Assembly (NCBI RefSeq): GCF_031010195.1
Contig: NZ_JAUAMC010000005.1
Span: 275,550 to 339,549, forward strand
Length of the DNA: 64,000 bases
Direction of reading: 5' to 3'
From: Halomonas sp. SpR8
GTDB taxonomy: Bacteria; Pseudomonadota; Gammaproteobacteria; Pseudomonadales; Halomonadaceae
Shown here: positions 36,352 to 44,522 of the stretch, one piece after another
How positions within the stretch are numbered: the first letter of the stretch is position 1
Layout of the letters: every line of letters starts with the position of its first letter
Made by a program: the position numbers and the translations under genes
Notes under the pieces: generated by a model
What the model saw: the letters and a program-made list of their open reading frames with translations, nothing else
Databases searched by the model: none
What the model was told of the DNA's origin: nothing

Positions 36352-37521
36352 CTACTCGCCCCAGCCCAGCTCTTTAGCGAGGGCAAAGGCGTGATTGGCT
36401 GCCGGGACACCGCCGTAAATCGCTACATGCATCAGCACCTGGCGCAGTTCGGCCTCAGACAGCCCAATCCGTTTGGCGGTTTTTAAATGCAGCGTTAGCT
36501 CTTCGCGGCCAAGCGCGGCGAGAATTCCGGTGGTGATCATGCTGCGCTCGCGGCGAGTTAAGTCGTCGTTACTCCACAGCTCGCCCCAGGCCAGGCGGGT
36601 AATCATCTGCTGGAAGGGGGCGTCCAGGCTGTTGGCGTTGGCAGTAGAGCGCGCTACGTGCTCTTCGCCCAACACCTGCTTACGGGTCTCAAGGCCGGTG
36701 GCGTACGCCACGCCGTGGTTCGCCACATCGCCCAGATCAGCAGCCAGTACCGCGAGTAGTTTCTTAGCAAAGTGCGCCGGGGCTTCTACCGCAGGCACGT
36801 GTCCTACACCATCAAAAATTTCCAGCGGTGCGTTATCGAGTTCTGCTGCCAACACTTCCAGCGTCTCGGGCGGGGTGGCCAGATCTTCGCTGCCGCCGAA
36901 TAGCTGCACTTTCGTGTTCTTACCTGCGAGCTTGCCAGTAAAGGTATCGCGGCCAAGCATTTCGCACAGCTGGGCGTAGGACTCATCGTCACCACGGCCC
37001 ATTTGGGTGCACCAGCCCGCTTTCAGCGCCGGGCTTGCCTCAAAGGCCTGTGGTGCAAACCAGCGCGGTACGATCTCTTGGGACATCGCCACCAAGCCTT
37101 CCTGGCGTACGCGACCCGCGCGAGTATTCCAGAGATCCGGATTGCCAATCACCGCGCCAGTATTGGTCAACGTGACGGAGAGCAGGCGCTCGCTATGCGC
37201 GGCAATCAGCTGCTGGCCAACAACGCCACCAATCGATGTGCCCGCGAAATGAAAGCGCGACGCGCCCGCCAGCTCTACAAGCACGAGAGCCTCTGCAGCT
37301 AAGTCTGCGGGGGTGATTTGCTCGCCGCTGACTGCCTGACTGGCACCGTGGCCGGGCAGATCCCAGGTCAGCACCCGGTAGCGGGGCAGCAGCGCAGGAA
37401 TCACGTCATCCCATACCGCTTGGCTCATGCCCAAAGGGTGCGCCAGTACGACCAGTGGGTTTACTTGTGCACCGAGCAGCCGATACGCCACGCTGCGACC
37501 GTTGATGGTATGAAATGCCAT
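36352..37521 (-). CDS. Fused 3-oxoadipate enol-lactonase / 4-carboxymuconolactone decarboxylase (PcaD-PcaC)
   Basis: 389 residues, two enzymes in one chain. Residues about 1-258 form an alpha/beta-hydrolase (PcaD): oxyanion region LAHPLGMSQAVWDDV, nucleophile elbow FAGTSIGGVVGQQL and catalytic His in FDGVGHVPAVEAP. Residues about 265-389 form PcaC: YATGLETRKQVLGEEHVARS, WGELWSNDDLTRRERSMITT and LHLKTAKRIGLSEAELRQVL with AIYGGVPAANHAFALAKE. The two catalyse consecutive pathway steps, decarboxylation then lactone hydrolysis to 3-oxoadipate. Such fusions (pcaL) are known in actinobacteria and some proteobacteria. 11 bp after pcaF. Confidence 0.93.
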   Translation of the reverse strand: MAFHTINGRSVAYRLLGAQVNPLVVLAHPLGMSQAVWDDVIPALLPRYRVLTWDLPGHGASQAVSGEQITPADLAAEALVLVELAGASRFHFAGTSIGGVVGQQLIAAHSERLLSVTLTNTGAVIGNPDLWNTRAGRVRQEGLVAMSQEIVPRWFAPQAFEASPALKAGWCTQMGRGDDESYAQLCEMLGRDTFTGKLAGKNTKVQLFGGSEDLATPPETLEVLAAELDNAPLEIFDGVGHVPAVEAPAHFAKKLLAVLAADLGDVANHGVAYATGLETRKQVLGEEHVARSTANANSLDAPFQQMITRLAWGELWSNDDLTRRERSMITTGILAALGREELTLHLKTAKRIGLSEAELRQVLMHVAIYGGVPAANHAFALAKELGWGE

Positions 37522-37532
37522 GATTACCTCCG

Positions 37533-38735
37533 TTAAACCCGTTCAATCAACGTGGCGATGCCTTGGCCAACGCCCACACACATGGTGCACAGCGCATAAC
37601 GTTTGCCGCTGTTTTGCAACTCATGGGCGGCGGTCATTAACAGGCGCGCACCGGACATGCCTAACGGGTGACCCAGGGCAATCGCGCCGCCGTTGGGGTT
37701 GACCCGGGGGTCGTCGTCTTTAAGACCAAGATCGCGCATGCAGGCCAACGCCTGAGCGGCGAACGCCTCGTTAAACTCAAACACATCGATATCGTCCATC
37801 GAGATACCGGTGCGCTTGAGCAGTTTCTGTACGGCAGGTACCGGGCCATAACCCATAATGCGCGGCTCTACACCCGCCGTGGCCATGCCGATAATCTTCG
37901 CCATAGGCGTCAGGCCATGCTGTTTAACCGCTGCTTCGCTGGCCACCAGCATCGCCGCCGCACCATCGTTAACGCCAGAGGCGTTGCCAGCGGTCACGCT
38001 GCCGTCTTCACGGAAGGGAGTAGGTAAACCTGCCAGCTTATCGAGAGTGGTCTCCCGCAGGTGTTCATCCTGATCAAAGATCAGCGGTTCCTGCTTGCGA
38101 CGGGGAATCTCAATGGCGGTAATTTCTTGGGCAAAACGCCCGGCCTTTTGAGCAGCAGCGGCTTTCTGCTGGGAGCGTAGCGCAAAGGCGTCCTGATCTT
38201 CACGGGAGATGTTGAACTGCTCGGCGACGTTTTCTGCCGTTTCCGGCATGGAGTCTATGCCATAAGCTTTCTTCATCAGCGGGTTGACCAAGCGCCAACC
38301 GATGGTAGTGTCTTCGATTTTTTGAGTACGAGCGAAGGCGCTATCGGCCTTGCCCATCACGTAGGGCGCCCGGGACATGGACTCCACGCCACCCGCCAGC
38401 GCCAGCTCCATCTCACCGGCTTTGATGGCGCGAAACGCCGTGCCAACGGCGTCCATACCCGAGCCACACAGTCGGTTCATGGTGGTGCCGGGTACCGAGG
38501 TCGGGATTCCCGCCAGCAGCGACGACATGCGCGCCACGTTGCGATTGTCTTCACCGGCCTGGTTGGCACAGCCCATAAACACTTCTTCGATGGCGGCAGG
38601 GTCAAGATCCGGTGCTTCCGCCAGCACGGCTTTGAAGATGGTCGCGGCGAAATCGTCCGGGCGCACGCTGGCCAGGGTGCCGCCAAAACGACCTACCGCT
38701 GTGCGGCGGGGATGACATAGATAAACGTCACTCAT
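37533..38735 (-). CDS. pcaF: 3-Oxoadipyl-CoA thiolase
   Basis: 400 residues. Final step of the beta-ketoadipate pathway: 3-oxoadipyl-CoA + CoA to succinyl-CoA and acetyl-CoA. Thiolase motifs: nucleophile Cys in MNRLCGSGMDAVGTAF, GGVESMSRAPYVMGKADSAF (the PcaF/PaaJ branch), NEAFAAQALA, GGAIALGHPLGMSGARL (catalytic His) and CTMCVGVGQGIA (second Cys). AGGAG precedes the ATG. Between pcaJ and pcaDC. Confidence 0.96.
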   Translation of the reverse strand: MSDVYLCHPRRTAVGRFGGTLASVRPDDFAATIFKAVLAEAPDLDPAAIEEVFMGCANQAGEDNRNVARMSSLLAGIPTSVPGTTMNRLCGSGMDAVGTAFRAIKAGEMELALAGGVESMSRAPYVMGKADSAFARTQKIEDTTIGWRLVNPLMKKAYGIDSMPETAENVAEQFNISREDQDAFALRSQQKAAAAQKAGRFAQEITAIEIPRRKQEPLIFDQDEHLRETTLDKLAGLPTPFREDGSVTAGNASGVNDGAAAMLVASEAAVKQHGLTPMAKIIGMATAGVEPRIMGYGPVPAVQKLLKRTGISMDDIDVFEFNEAFAAQALACMRDLGLKDDDPRVNPNGGAIALGHPLGMSGARLLMTAAHELQNSGKRYALCTMCVGVGQGIATLIERV

Positions 38736-38746
38736 AGCAAACTCCT

Positions 38747-39520
38747 TTATGCGTCCGCGTGGGCTCGCTCGGTGCGGGCTTTTAGCTCACGCAAAATCGT
38801 TAACTCGTTTTCGCTGGGCTCGGGAGTACTCTCAAGCTGTTCGGCAAAGCGGATTTCCCAGCCGGTGGCTTCAATCACGTCCTCGCGGCTAACGCCGGGG
38901 TGTAGCGAAACCACCACCAGCTCTTTGGTCTCCGGGTCTGGCTTCATCACGCATAGGTCGGTAATCACCCGAGTGGGGCCTTTGCCGATATTGGGCACGT
39001 TATCGCGGCCTTTGCCGTCGCGGCCAAAACCTAACGTGGTGACGAAGTCGACATCTTTTACAAAGGCACGCTTGGAGTGTTTAAGGGTGATAAACACCTC
39101 ACCCGCGTTGGTGGCAATTTCCGGCGCCCCGCCGCCGCCCGGCAGGCGCACCTTGGGTGCTTTGTAATCGCCGATTAAGGTGGTATTCAAGTTAGCAAAG
39201 CGGTCGATTTGCGCGGTGCCTAAAAAGCCTACGTCAACTTTGCCGCCCTGTAGCCAATAGCGGAACATCTCTGGCACCGCCACAGTGGTCAACGCCGACT
39301 CGCACAGTTCGCCATCGCCGATGGAGAGCGGCAGAATATCGGGCTTGGTTTGCAGGGTGCCGGACTCGTAAATCAGCACGACGTCTGGTGCGTGAGTCAA
39401 CCGCGCCAGGTTGGCGGCTTCCGAGGGCAAACCAATGCCCACAAAGCAGGTCATGCCGTTTTCCAGCGCCCGCGCAGCGGTGACCGACATCATTTCAGAA
39501 GAGGTATATTCCAGACTCAT
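38747..39520 (-). CDS. pcaJ: 3-Oxoadipate CoA-transferase subunit B
   Basis: 257 residues. Succinyl-CoA-dependent activation of 3-oxoadipate together with PcaI. Motifs: TCFVGIGLPSEAANLARLTH, the catalytic glutamate in LIYESGTLQTKP, DVGFLGTAQIDRFANLNTT, RLPGGGGAPEIATNAGEV. The ATG overlaps the pcaI stop (TGATG), indicating coupled expression of the two subunits. Glutaconate-CoA-transferase-like chains are homologous, but operon context fixes the role. Confidence 0.94.
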   Translation of the reverse strand: MSLEYTSSEMMSVTAARALENGMTCFVGIGLPSEAANLARLTHAPDVVLIYESGTLQTKPDILPLSIGDGELCESALTTVAVPEMFRYWLQGGKVDVGFLGTAQIDRFANLNTTLIGDYKAPKVRLPGGGGAPEIATNAGEVFITLKHSKRAFVKDVDFVTTLGFGRDGKGRDNVPNIGKGPTRVITDLCVMKPDPETKELVVVSLHPGVSREDVIEATGWEIRFAEQLESTPEPSENELTILRELKARTERAHADA

Positions 39521-40338
39521 CAGGCTTGGCCTCCTGCATTAAAAACGTTGTCGTCGAGCCACTGGGTGAAGGCGTCGCGATCACGGGCGATGGCATCCCA
39601 CTCTTTATAGAAGCGGTTGCTGCGGCCGTAGTAGCCGTGGGTGTAGGAAGGCAGCGCGCCTTTCTCGGCCACCGCAATAGCGCTGACGGCCCAACTGGGA
39701 ATCACGCAGGCATTGGGGTGTGCGTTGAGGTCATCGACGATCTCTTCCACCGTGACGATGCTGTGTTTGGCGGCGAGTACCGCTTCCTTCTGTACACCAA
39801 CAATGCCTTCTACCAGCACGTTGCCCTGGCGATCCGCCCGCTGGGCGTGGATGATCGAGACATCCGGGCGTACCGACGGCACGGCGGCTAAGCGTTCGCC
39901 GGTAAACGGGCACTCGATGAATTTAATTTGATCGTTAACGCTGGGCAGTTCGCTACCGATGTAACCGCGGAAAACCGCCAGCGGCAGACCGGCAGCACCC
40001 GCTTCAAAAGCGCAGGCCATGGCCGCGTGGCTATGCTCCAGAATCTCGATCTTGCACGGCCAGCCTTTCTCCACCGCATCGCGCAGGCGATGCAGGGAGC
40101 CCACGCCGGGGTTGCCACCCCAGGAGAAGATCACCTTTTTAGCGCAGCCCGCGCCAATCATCTGGTCGTAGATGATATCCGGGGTCATGCGGATCAGCGT
40201 CAGATCACGCTTTTTCTGGCGGATCACTTCGTGACCGGCGGCAAATGGAATCAGGTGGGTGAAGCCTTCCATGGCCACGGTAGCGCCGTCTTGGACGTAG
40301 CGCGCTACCGCGTCATGCAAGCTGAGAAACTCGGCCAT
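39520..40338 (-). CDS. pcaI: 3-Oxoadipate CoA-transferase subunit A
   Basis: 272 residues. N-terminal half of the transferase: VQDGATVAMEGFTHLIPFAA, ARYVQD, MIGAGCAKKVIFSWGGNPGV and FRGYIGSELPS. First gene of pcaIJF-pcaDC-pcaHG. GAGG lies 8-9 bases upstream of the ATG. A perfect 17-bp PcaR-type dyad is 28 bp before the start. Confidence 0.94.
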   Translation of the reverse strand: MAEFLSLHDAVARYVQDGATVAMEGFTHLIPFAAGHEVIRQKKRDLTLIRMTPDIIYDQMIGAGCAKKVIFSWGGNPGVGSLHRLRDAVEKGWPCKIEILEHSHAAMACAFEAGAAGLPLAVFRGYIGSELPSVNDQIKFIECPFTGERLAAVPSVRPDVSIIHAQRADRQGNVLVEGIVGVQKEAVLAAKHSIVTVEEIVDDLNAHPNACVIPSWAVSAIAVAEKGALPSYTHGYYGRSNRFYKEWDAIARDRDAFTQWLDDNVFNAGGQA

Positions 40339-40366
40339 GATGGGTGCCTCTTAACGGTTAGCAGAG

Positions 40367-40401
40367 TGTTCGCTAAGCGAACATAGATCCTCTATACGAA
40401 C
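40367..40401. promoter_or_regulatory. PcaR-type operator upstream of pcaI
   Basis: TGTTCGC-TAA-GCGAACA is a perfect 7-bp dyad with a 3-nt centre at 40367-40383. A third half-site ACGAAC begins at 40396, 19 bp after the right half GCGAAC. 28 bp from the pcaI start, well placed to control the pca operon. Confidence 0.85.
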
Positions 40402-40512
40402 AATCTACTGCTGAACGCTAATGGGGTCAAACCCAACGGCGCCCGCCTAATGGCCCTGCCAAACCCACCAGTTACTCCATAGATAAACATAACGCTTTGT
40501 TTTTAAATGTGC

Positions 40513-41841
40513 TTATTGCGCTTCTAACCATTTTTTGGCGCGTATGACCTGGGCCGCGCTGCTACCAAGGTATAAAGCAGGGTCGCAGGCATTGCGCAAC
40601 GCCTCGTCATCAACGTCCCCTTTCACATCAGGATGGTCGGCAAGCACGGCTGAATAGGCGCGTGATTGGTGACGCGCAACTTCTGCCGCTTCCGCGCTAA
40701 CCGTTTTGGCTTTCTCCACGCCTAGCGTAGGTGCCAGCAAACGTGCGACGGGCTCTGCCATAATGCCGCCGCCAGTGGCCGCCAGATTTCGCCACATGTT
40801 ATCGGGGTAGACCTCTAGCCCTTCCAAAAGCACGGCCACTTGCTCCAGCGCCCCCTCTACCAGCAGAGCGCTCTCCATTAACGGCGCCCACTCCGCGTGC
40901 CATTCACCCAACCCGCGTTCAAGAGGCTGGGCAGCAGCGTTGATCAACACACTGGTATGGCCATGCACTTGACGCGCCGCGCCACGGATCAGCGCGCTGC
41001 GTACCGGGTTACGCTTATGGGGCATGGAGGAGGACTCGCCCATCCCCGGCGCCGAAGGTTCCGCCACTTCGCCGACTTCAGTCTGGGTCAGAAGCGATAC
41101 ATCCAGGGCGACTTTTTCAGCGGCTCCGGCTACCGCATCTAATGCCGTGCCAAGAACATGAATCGGGTAGCGGTCGGTATGCCAGGGCAGGGTCGGCGTA
41201 GCCAAACCTAGTCGCTCGGCCAAAGCATCCATCCACTCAAGCCCCAGCGCGTCCCAGCCCGAGTGCACGCCCACCGCACCACCAAACTGCACGGGCAGTG
41301 CCACCTCACCCAAGCGGCGGCGGCTCTGCTCCAAGCCGATTGCCCAGTGGGCCACCTTTACTCCAAAGGTGATCGGCAGCGCCTGCTGCATCAGCGTACG
41401 CCCCACCATCGGCGTGTCGATATGGGCATCCATAAGCACTAACGCCGCCGTTCGGCAGCGCATCAGCAATTCATCTAACGCCGCTAAGCGTGGTTTCAGC
41501 AGCAGCATCAGCGCGGAGTCGACCACGTCCTGGCTCGTCGCCCCCTGATGCCAGTAGCGCTTGACCTCATCGGCGAGCAGCGCGCGGCTCTGCTTTACAA
41601 ACGGAATCGCCACATTGCCACCGCTGGCAATACCCGCCGCGATCTCTTCGCTATTGAATTCCGCATTCTCCAACTGTTCGCGCATTTGCTGGCTAATGCC
41701 ATCAGGCACCGCGCCGCTGGCTTCCTGAACTTCAGCCAAGGCCAACTCAAAGGCCAGCATGGCACGCACCATGGCGTCATCGTCACACTCGGCGATGGCG
41801 CGCTGGCTCATAAAGGGGTGTTTTAAAAATGCGGCGGGCAT
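40513..41841 (-). CDS. pcaB: 3-Carboxy-cis,cis-muconate cycloisomerase
   Basis: 442 residues, fumarase/aspartase superfamily. Converts the PcaHG product to 4-carboxymuconolactone for PcaC. Motifs: YWHQGATSQDVVDSALMLL, GRTLMQQALPITFGVKVAHW, and the superfamily signature GMGESSSMPHKRNPVRSALI with catalytic Ser. Transcribed separately from pcaI (174-bp gap containing the pcaI operator), with its own related operator 46 bp upstream. It is divergent from a truncated AEC permease gene. Confidence 0.95.
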   Translation of the reverse strand: MPAAFLKHPFMSQRAIAECDDDAMVRAMLAFELALAEVQEASGAVPDGISQQMREQLENAEFNSEEIAAGIASGGNVAIPFVKQSRALLADEVKRYWHQGATSQDVVDSALMLLLKPRLAALDELLMRCRTAALVLMDAHIDTPMVGRTLMQQALPITFGVKVAHWAIGLEQSRRRLGEVALPVQFGGAVGVHSGWDALGLEWMDALAERLGLATPTLPWHTDRYPIHVLGTALDAVAGAAEKVALDVSLLTQTEVGEVAEPSAPGMGESSSMPHKRNPVRSALIRGAARQVHGHTSVLINAAAQPLERGLGEWHAEWAPLMESALLVEGALEQVAVLLEGLEVYPDNMWRNLAATGGGIMAEPVARLLAPTLGVEKAKTVSAEAAEVARHQSRAYSAVLADHPDVKGDVDDEALRNACDPALYLGSSAAQVIRAKKWLEAQ

Positions 41842-41887
41842 AAATAAACCTCAATAATTGGTGCAGTGGCTGTACCGCACTAAAAAA

Positions 41888-41912
41888 ACGTACAATTGTT
41901 CGTGATTCGAAC
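41888..41912. promoter_or_regulatory. PcaR-type operator upstream of pcaB
   Basis: GTTCGT-GAT-TCGAAC at 41898-41912 matches the 15-bp dyad with small deviations. ACGTAC begins at 41888, 19 bp before the right half, as a degenerate third half-site. 46 bp from the pcaB start. Confidence 0.6.
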
Positions 41913-41979
41913 GCCATGCTAAATTGGTCTGATATAAGAGGCAATTCCTGCTACCCATCATCGATCAAACAGAGTCTTT

Positions 41980-42312
41980 ATGCTCGCGATTCTCGCCATT
42001 ACGACCCCAATTTTTCTGCTAATCAGTGCTGGGTATGTGGCTAGATGGAGCGGCATTATCCAGCGCGAGCAGGTGCAAGGGGTGGGGGTATTCGTGCTCT
42101 ACTGCGCGCTGCCCGCGCTAGTGATTCGTGCGTTAACCCAGCAGCCTCTGGAAGAAATTCTCAAGCTCAACTACCTGGTAGCATACGGCCTGGGATCTAT
42201 CGTCGTGTTCTGTGGGGGGGGGTTACTGCTCTGTTTAAAACGACAGCGCCAGGCTCTTACGCTTAGCCTGATTATTGGGTTGATGACGCTGATGGATTTG
42301 CTGGCCTTTTAA
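41980..42312 (+). pseudogene. Truncated AEC-family permease (N-terminal remnant)
   Basis: 110 residues. MLAILAITTPIFLLISAGYV, then FVLYCALPALVIRALTQQPL and YLVAYGLGSIVVF match the start of auxin-efflux-carrier (AEC, MdcF-like) transporters, which are normally about 300 residues. Similarity stops around residue 85, near a run of eight G at 42213-42220, and the frame ends soon after without the remaining helices. A frameshift or deletion has probably inactivated it. It may once have carried a pathway substrate, being divergent from pcaB. Expression of a short product cannot be excluded. Confidence 0.65.
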
Positions 42313-42417
42313 GCGCTAATAGTTATAGGCAAGTAGAATAATAGATCCCCCCACTTTAAAAGAAAGGGTTTTAAAGCCATTTAAGTTTGATATTAAGCCA
42401 ACCACATTATTCTTTAA

Positions 42418-43446
42418 CTATACGCTTGCCACCGGAGTCACCGGCGAGCCAATTGCGCCCGGCAAGCGCAAAGGTGGTGCGGTAAGTAGGAATCGATTGC
42501 GCTCGCGACTATGCAACCACTCCGCCAAGTCTTTCAGGTACCAAAGCTCGGCCAGCGGTAACCCAAGCTTGAATAAGCAATGATGATGTAATGGAAGCTT
42601 AGAGCAACAGTCTGGTTCTATTTCCTGATCCAGGTTCTCTACCGCGTAATTATCAGCACAGATTGCTGATATTCCACTCTCAGTGATCCAGTCCAGAAGA
42701 GCTTGATCCCTGCCGTCAAGCACCGCTCCAGTGTTTTTCAGCACATCAGGCTGCGGGGATCCCTGCATTTCTAGCAACGTCTCCGCGAAGCCTGTACGCA
42801 ACACCAGCATATCGCCGCGCTCAACCACAACATTCAGTTGCTTCAGTGCCACCATTAATTCTGCATGCCCTACCAGCGTTCTTCCTATGCCGAAAGCCCT
42901 TACCAAATCAACCAATACGGCCCGCCCCTGCATGCCATGCACCGCCATATTTTCAATGCCCAACCGCTGCGCATAAGAGCTGTGTTGATGTGTGGGCTCC
43001 TGGCTCAAATTAAGCACATCCTTGTCTGCCAAATAGCCATTGTAATAGCGGCGTTCCGGCTTGCCGTCAGCATCACCATCAAATAGAGCGCCCACATGGG
43101 CAAGGGAGTCCCACTGAGTAGAATACTGCAGCGAGAGCTGAACCTGATCGTCGCTTATAACATCCTGCAGGGCGGGGTTATGGATGGCGAGAGGAAAGTT
43201 GATGTATTGGTCATCACCAAGAGCCGTTGGGGACAGCTTCGGTGGTGAACGGCGAGGATTCAACACCTTGCCACCGGGGATATCCAATGGCAGTGATAAG
43301 CAGAACGTAATGCCTTCGTGGACTTCCTTGACGCCTTTGAGTACCTGCTCTGGCCCTATAAGATTGACCCGCCCAAGTTGATCGTCGGGTCCGAAATCTC
43401 CCCAGTTGCTCCCTTCAGGTCGCTTCTTCCAACGTGGCTGATTCAT
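42418..43446 (-). CDS. Cyclase-family metal-dependent hydrolase (KynB-like fold)
   Basis: 342 residues. Belongs to the cyclase family (PF04199; isatin hydrolase, kynurenine formamidase KynB and others), in its longer subgroup: GPDDQLGRVNLIGPEQVLKG at the N-terminus, the metal-site region STQWDSLAHVGALFDGD, GRAVLVDLVRAFGIGRTL, VERGDMLVLRTGFAE, ISAICADNYAVENL and LPLHHHCLFKLGLPLAELWY. These enzymes hydrolyse amides or lactones. It overlaps the dehydrogenase gene by 4 bp, so the two act together. Substrate unknown. Confidence 0.8.
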   Translation of the reverse strand: MNQPRWKKRPEGSNWGDFGPDDQLGRVNLIGPEQVLKGVKEVHEGITFCLSLPLDIPGGKVLNPRRSPPKLSPTALGDDQYINFPLAIHNPALQDVISDDQVQLSLQYSTQWDSLAHVGALFDGDADGKPERRYYNGYLADKDVLNLSQEPTHQHSSYAQRLGIENMAVHGMQGRAVLVDLVRAFGIGRTLVGHAELMVALKQLNVVVERGDMLVLRTGFAETLLEMQGSPQPDVLKNTGAVLDGRDQALLDWITESGISAICADNYAVENLDQEIEPDCCSKLPLHHHCLFKLGLPLAELWYLKDLAEWLHSRERNRFLLTAPPLRLPGAIGSPVTPVASV

Positions 43447-44348
43447 GACGCGTTTCCCTTAGCATGCTGGGTGGCAATATCAATGATGCGTTGCAGACTT
43501 TCCCGTTCCTGGGCTTGTTGTTGCGCGCGCGACTCGTCGCTCCAGCGGTAGAAACCTCGCCCTGCCTTGGCACCTAGACGTCCTTGAACAACGTAGTCTT
43601 CAAGAAGTGCCGCAGGCTTGTCGCGCGCATCGAGATCCGGGTAGAGGTAACGAGCGATATTGAGGTGGGTATCTAGCCCGTTAAGATCGCGCTGACACAG
43701 TGGGCCGTTTAACGCCATGCGTACACCGATGGAGTACTGCACGATGTCATCCAGTGCCTCGGGCTCTACAACACCTCTCTCTAGCAGGGCGAGACACTCA
43801 CGCATCACCGCATGCTGAATTCGGTTGGCGACGAAACCGGGCACACAGGTATTTAGAATTGCAGGACGTTTTCCCAACTGCTTCAGCCAACGGCATGCCA
43901 TGTCTACTACCGACGCCTTGGTATGGCTGCCGGGAACCACCTCGACTGTGGGAACGATGTCTGCTGGGTTGAAGAAATGAGTGCCTAAAAACCGTTGAGG
44001 TAGGCGCATGTTGGCGGCAAGCTCATCGATCGGGATACCCGAAGTATTCGTCATGATGATGGTGCTATCGGCCACGCTGGTCTCAATTTGAGCTATGACC
44101 TTCTGCTTGACCGCGACGTCTTCGGTCACGCTCTCGATCACAAAATCGGGGCTCTTACCGGCCGTTAATTCTGAGACAAAGCCAACAGCGGCAGCGCTCT
44201 CTCTCATGCTCAGGCGACTGGTTTCCAACACGCGCGGGTTGGTATCGACCACGATGACGTTTACACCCTGCGTCGCCATCAACTTAGCCAAGGTGGTGCC
44301 CATGGTACCAGCGCCCACCACTACGGCGTGTAATGCATCGTCCTGCAT
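43443..44348 (-). CDS. 3-Hydroxyacyl-CoA dehydrogenase family oxidoreductase
   Basis: 301 residues. Rossmann motif VVVGAGTMGTTLAKLMATQG, VIESVTEDVAVKQKVIAQI, NTSGIPIDELAANMRLPQRF, catalytic His region LGTHFFNPADIVPTVEVVPG, VPGFVANRIQHAVMRECLAL and AKAGRGFYRWSDE. Members oxidise 3-hydroxyacyl-CoA esters, but some act on free hydroxyacids (L-gulonate, carnitine). Its partner is the cyclase-family gene (4-bp overlap), and it is divergent from an AtoE-type permease. Function in this module is not known. Confidence 0.85.
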   Translation of the reverse strand: MQDDALHAVVVGAGTMGTTLAKLMATQGVNVIVVDTNPRVLETSRLSMRESAAAVGFVSELTAGKSPDFVIESVTEDVAVKQKVIAQIETSVADSTIIMTNTSGIPIDELAANMRLPQRFLGTHFFNPADIVPTVEVVPGSHTKASVVDMACRWLKQLGKRPAILNTCVPGFVANRIQHAVMRECLALLERGVVEPEALDDIVQYSIGVRMALNGPLCQRDLNGLDTHLNIARYLYPDLDARDKPAALLEDYVVQGRLGAKAGRGFYRWSDESRAQQQAQERESLQRIIDIATQHAKGNAS

Positions 44349-44452
44349 CAGCTTTCCTTCCTATTTCACCTGCCTCAAGCCGTATCTACGTCAGCCCTAG
44401 ACAAATGTCGCATTGAATAAAATCATTCGTGGGTTAACTATCACTACAACAA

Positions 44453-44477
44453 ACGAACTTATGTGCGCCATGCGTAC
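44453..44477. promoter_or_regulatory. PcaR-type operator upstream of the AtoE-type permease
   Basis: GTGCGC-CAT-GCGTAC (44463-44477) with ACGAAC at 44453, 19 bp before the right half, repeats the three-site architecture. It lies 45 bp from the permease ATG and 105 bp from the divergent dehydrogenase start. Confidence 0.6.
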
Positions 44478-44522
44478 ATAATAGACAATGGCAACCCCGC
44501 CGACAATATGAGGCTGCTTCTA

